The notes under the pieces were generated by a model that saw only the letters and a list, made by a program, of their open reading frames with translations, did not search any database and was not told the DNA's origin. This document shows positions 61,028-64,000 of a stretch of DNA of 64,000 nucleotides, piece after piece. Positions within the stretch are counted from its first letter, which is position 1; the number at the start of each line of letters is the position of its first letter. Location of the stretch: positions 62,001 through 126,000 of the forward strand of contig NZ_JAPNXS010000001.1 in the NCBI RefSeq assembly GCF_030397575.1, in the 5' to 3' direction. This DNA is from Psychromonas sp. 14N.309.X.WAT.B.A12. Lineage in GTDB: Bacteria > Pseudomonadota > Gammaproteobacteria > Enterobacterales > Psychromonadaceae. The translations under genes were made by a program, and so were the position numbers.

Positions 61028-61384
61028 TTATTTGTTGTTAATTTTAGCCCATTGAAATCCATCGTTGCTTTTAATAACCGATGGTTTTTTCTCTGATTTT
61101 GGAGCGGGCGTTTGTTGCTTTTTATCTTGTGTTGCTAAGATACTTCGGATCAGTTTAGTCGTCTCAGGATGTTGACTGCAAAAAGTTTTTAAATACATAA
61201 TTTCAACACGGCTTCTTGCCCAAGGAGTTTGACGTAAAAATTTTAAGCATGATTTTTGTGTGGGATTGTTTAAAAAGCATTTTATGCCTAATTTATCTCC
61301 CATCTCTTTCCATGAATATTTGGTTTGAAGGTCGGTTAAGATTTGAGCCAGCTTAACGCCGTGCAATGGGTCATTTGTTTGCAT
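61028..61384 (-). CDS. VF530 (DUF2132) family DNA-binding protein
   Basis: 118 aa. NDPLHGVKLAQILTDLQTKYSWKEMGDKLGIKCFLNNPTQKSCLKFLRQTPWARSRVE is the conserved VF530 domain. A Lys/Ser-rich tail follows (KKQQTPAPKSEKKP). Function not established beyond a suggested DNA-binding fold. Confidence 0.9.
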   Translation of the reverse strand: MQTNDPLHGVKLAQILTDLQTKYSWKEMGDKLGIKCFLNNPTQKSCLKFLRQTPWARSRVEIMYLKTFCSQHPETTKLIRSILATQDKKQQTPAPKSEKKPSVIKSNDGFQWAKINNK

Positions 61385-61562
61385 GTTTAATTGTCTTTTT
61401 TGAATCGATGTATTGCTGATGAATAATTTACTGTGTCAGCTTACAGCAAGTGAGAATTAATGCTTAATTAAATGTCAATAATCACAATTTTTATATTGAA
61501 TTAGTTCACTTATCTCCGTTGAAATCATATCATGAGGCAGATTTTGATATTAAGAGGTTGAG

Positions 61563-61895
61563 ATGGCTTACATTCCAAGTAATTATAAAAGTTTAGAAAG
61601 CGATTATCGTGATAAAGCGTTAAAGCTATTTCCTTGGGTATGCGGTAAATGTGCTCGTGAATTTCCTTACTCAAACTTGAAGGAGTTGACTGTGCACCAC
61701 ATGGACCATGACCACAGTAATAACCCTGCCGATGGAAGTAATTGGGAATTATTGTGTATTTATTGCCATGATCATGAGCATGATAAATACACACAAGCTG
61801 ACTTATATGGCAGTCATGTTGAAGCGGGCGATGAAAACGTAGCCACGGCGACATATAACCCATTTGCAGATTTACTTTCAAAAATGAAGAAATAG
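61563..61895 (+). CDS. yajD: YajD-like HNH nuclease family protein
   Basis: 110 aa. Zinc/HNH pattern CGKCAREF...LTVHHMDHDHSNNPADGSNWELLCIYCHDHEHDKY. Matches the YajD family, small putative HNH endonucleases of unknown target. Start ATG at 61563 after GAGGTTGAG. Confidence 0.9.
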   Translation: MAYIPSNYKSLESDYRDKALKLFPWVCGKCAREFPYSNLKELTVHHMDHDHSNNPADGSNWELLCIYCHDHEHDKYTQADLYGSHVEAGDENVATATYNPFADLLSKMKK

Positions 61896-62284
61896 TTGAA
61901 AATGTGATCTAGTACGTGCTTTGTGATAAGTATAAAAAAGGTATGTATTAGCACATTTATTCCTCTTTATATTGACCTATAACACTGATTTATCTATTTT
62001 TATTTCATTACATTTAATATTGATATTTACTCTATTAATCGTCATATTTGTATTTTGTCATTTATATGTGATTATTTAACATTCATTTTTTGTTTGTTTA
62101 TTGTTAATAAATTGTATGTTTATGAGTCTTCTTTTTACTAACATCATATATATCAGTACTTTCAGCTACGTTCTCGCTATTTAATATTTTACTTTTTAAC
62201 CACTAATGTTTAGTTTATTCGCCTGTAAGATCTGGTCAGTTTTTGGCTGGTTCAAGGATATTTATTTTCAGTGAGGAAAGTTAT
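61896..62284. other. AT-rich leader upstream of the AGCS symporter
   Basis: 389 bp without a gene. I looked for a glycine riboswitch and saw none of its conserved elements. Only AT-rich runs are visible; the promoter cannot be placed. Confidence 0.6.
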
Positions 62285-63781
62285 ATGCAGGAGTTAGTGG
62301 ATTTTTTAAATGGTCTGATATGGAGCCCGGCACTTATTTATTTGTGTTTGGCTGCGGGACTTTTTTATTCGCTTCAGACTAAGTTTGTACAAGTTCGTTT
62401 ATTTAAAGAGATGTACACTTTGTTGTTATCGGGTAAGAACTCGAAACAAGGGATTTCATCATTTCAAGCGTTATCTGTTTCATTATCTGGTCGTGTAGGG
62501 ACGGGTAATATTGCTGGTGTTGCAGCCGCAATTGGTTTTGGTGGTCCTGGTGCTGTATTTTGGATGTGGGTGGTTGCATTTTTAGGTGCGGCAACAGCTT
62601 ACGTTGAATCAACATTGGCGCAAGTTTATAAAGAAGTGGATGGTGGCCAATATCGTGGTGGTCCCGCTTATTATTTAGAAAAAGTAACAGGCCAACGTTG
62701 GTACGCTGTTCTTTTTGCTATCGCAACTATCGCTGCTTGTGGTCTTTTATTACCTGGTATTCAATCTAACAGTATTGGTAACGGTATTGAGTTAGCCTTT
62801 GGCTCTGGTTCATTAATTGAAACAGGCATGGGTGTATTCAGCCAAGCTAAAATCATGACAGGTATGGTCATTGTGGTGATGTTAGGCTTCATCATCTTCG
62901 GTGGCGTTAAACGTATTGCTAACTTTACACAAGTGGTTGTGCCATTTATGGCTTTTGCTTATGTCTTGATTGTGTTGGTTATCATTGGTTTACACATTAC
63001 TGAATTACCCTCTATCTTCATGATGATTGTAGGCGATGCATTTAGCCCAATGGCTGGTGTTGGTGCTGCAATCGGTTGGGGGGTTAAACGTGGTGTTTAC
63101 TCAAATGAAGCCGGCCAAGGTACAGGTCCTCATGCGGCGGCGGCTGCAGAAGTTGAACATCCTGCACAACAAGGCTTAGTACAAGCATTTTCTGTTTACA
63201 TTGATACATTATTAGTGTGTTCTGCTACTGCATTTGTTATTTTAATTACTGGTGCTTATAACGTACATGGTGTTGGAGAAACATTCTTAGTGCAAAATAT
63301 TGGTGCTGAAATTGCGGCAAATGGCCCTGCTTTTACGCAATTAGCGGTTGATAAAGTATTACCAGGGATCGGTAAACCATTCATTGCATTAGCGTTATTT
63401 TTCTTCTCTTTCACGACGATTTTAGCTTACTACTATATTGCTGAAACTAACGTGGCTTACTTACGTCGTACGCTTAAATTACCTGATTTTACTTTCCTAT
63501 TAAAAGTGGTGCTTATCGCAGCTGCTTTCTACGGTACAGTGAAAACAGCTAACCTAGCATGGGGTTTAGGTGATGTTGGCGTTGGTTTAATGGCTTGGTT
63601 AAACATTGTCGGTATTTTACTTATTTTCTTCATGGGTAAGCCTGCTATCAAAGCATTAAAAGATTACGAGCAACAGCGCAAGACAAATCCTGAGTCTTAC
63701 TCTTTTGACCCTGTTAAATTAGGTATCAAGAAAGCGGTATTCTGGGAGCAAAGGTTAGAAAAAGAGAAAGCTAAAAAATAA
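62285..63781 (+). CDS. Sodium:alanine/glycine symporter (AGCS family)
   Basis: 498 aa, about 11 membrane helices. ISSFQALSVSLSGRVGTGNIAGVAAAIGFGGPGAVFWMWV, GGQYRGGPAYYLEK and GVKRGVYSNEAGQGTGPHAAAAAEVEHP are the AGCS hallmarks. Takes up alanine or glycine with Na+. The start at 62285 follows GAGGAAAG; upstream in-frame TTG at 62243 is unlikely. Confidence 0.94.
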   Translation: MQELVDFLNGLIWSPALIYLCLAAGLFYSLQTKFVQVRLFKEMYTLLLSGKNSKQGISSFQALSVSLSGRVGTGNIAGVAAAIGFGGPGAVFWMWVVAFLGAATAYVESTLAQVYKEVDGGQYRGGPAYYLEKVTGQRWYAVLFAIATIAACGLLLPGIQSNSIGNGIELAFGSGSLIETGMGVFSQAKIMTGMVIVVMLGFIIFGGVKRIANFTQVVVPFMAFAYVLIVLVIIGLHITELPSIFMMIVGDAFSPMAGVGAAIGWGVKRGVYSNEAGQGTGPHAAAAAEVEHPAQQGLVQAFSVYIDTLLVCSATAFVILITGAYNVHGVGETFLVQNIGAEIAANGPAFTQLAVDKVLPGIGKPFIALALFFFSFTTILAYYYIAETNVAYLRRTLKLPDFTFLLKVVLIAAAFYGTVKTANLAWGLGDVGVGLMAWLNIVGILLIFFMGKPAIKALKDYEQQRKTNPESYSFDPVKLGIKKAVFWEQRLEKEKAKK

Positions 63782-63824
63782 ACATTCGTTAAATACTTTT
63801 CTGAGTTAACTTGTTATTTTTTAT

Positions 63825-63862
63825 AAACGCCATTTAGTTTTATCACTAAATGGCGTTTTTTT
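63825..63862 (+). terminator. Terminator of the AGCS gene
   Basis: A 14-bp stem AAACGCCATTTAGT / ACTAAATGGCGTTT, 6-nt loop, then a T-run. Confidence 0.9.
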
Positions 63863-64000
63863 ATCAGAAAAGGGAGGGGTAATTTTGCTAATTCCCTTAA
63901 TTGTGTGGGCTTATTTTTACGTAGAAAAATTACTAAATTAAAGCTCTCATTTGATATGATTAGTTGTTTTTCTTTATGGAAGTGGCAACACAGAATCGAA

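Noticed and set aside
61896-62284. Glycine riboswitch upstream of the AGCS symporter
   Set aside because: Such riboswitches often precede this family, but no paired aptamer elements are visible in this AT-rich leader.

Overview
The window is chromosomal DNA of an AT-rich marine gammaproteobacterium. The mix of a bcs cellulose locus, dusC, apt-dnaX-ybaB, a BtsSR/CstA pyruvate-type system and an AGCS symporter fits a Psychromonas-like member of the Alteromonadales/Vibrionales sphere. The genus is an inference, not proven by the sequence.

Left flank (1-10426). Truncated bcsB, bcsA and a small membrane protein form a minus-strand cellulose operon. Next come a PAS-GGDEF diguanylate cyclase translationally coupled to a REC-CheC-like response regulator (c-di-GMP is the BcsA activator), dusC, apt, dnaX with a clear programmed -1 frameshift site that would make gamma, and ybaB.

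Prophage (about 40.6 kb, 10405-50990). A lambda-like siphophage has integrated into the last codons of ybaB. The 23-bp core repeat (one mismatch) encodes the YbaB C-terminus, so the gene stays intact. The layout is: int and a small HTH protein; a leftward early operon (DUF2303 and small proteins) from a P_L-like promoter; the immunity region; a rightward P_R operon (cro, CII-like protein, O-like initiator with an internal iteron origin, P-like protein, a second tyrosine recombinase, small proteins, Q-like antiterminator); a roughly 6.5-kb cargo region (putAbiC-type abortive-infection protein, several small membrane or secreted proteins, a duplicated non-coding element); lysis genes (two holin-like proteins, lytic transglycosylase, Rz with Rz1 overlapping out of frame); a candidate cos site; and the structural operon (Nu1, GpA terminase, gpW, portal, ClpP-protease/major-capsid fusion, decoration protein, head-tail joining proteins, tail tube, tape measure, and a distal tail module that is mostly unrecognised).

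The most interesting part is the immunity operon. cI is followed, with overlapping stop/start codons at every junction, by a GHKL-ATPase protein with a STAS-like N-terminus, a STAS-like (DUF4325) protein and a membrane-anchored protein. This is the rexAB position of lambda, so the three genes should be expressed in the lysogen. They look like an RsbW/RsbV-style partner-switch module that may act in superinfection exclusion or host control.

Right flank (50991-64000). The displaced ybaB-side terminator is followed by a small secreted protein, an aminoglycoside/choline-kinase-like protein and an inositol-monophosphatase-family protein. A decayed patch comes next: a methyltransferase remnant and a DUF3427 remnant frameshifted by an 11-bp tandem repeat. 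Then come a NERD-domain protein, btsS-btsR-cstA with three 20-bp-phased candidate BtsR boxes, DUF3622 and VF530-family proteins, a YajD-like HNH protein and a sodium:alanine/glycine symporter. Two inverted copies of a dispersed repeat lie at 51113-51204 and 60391-60490.
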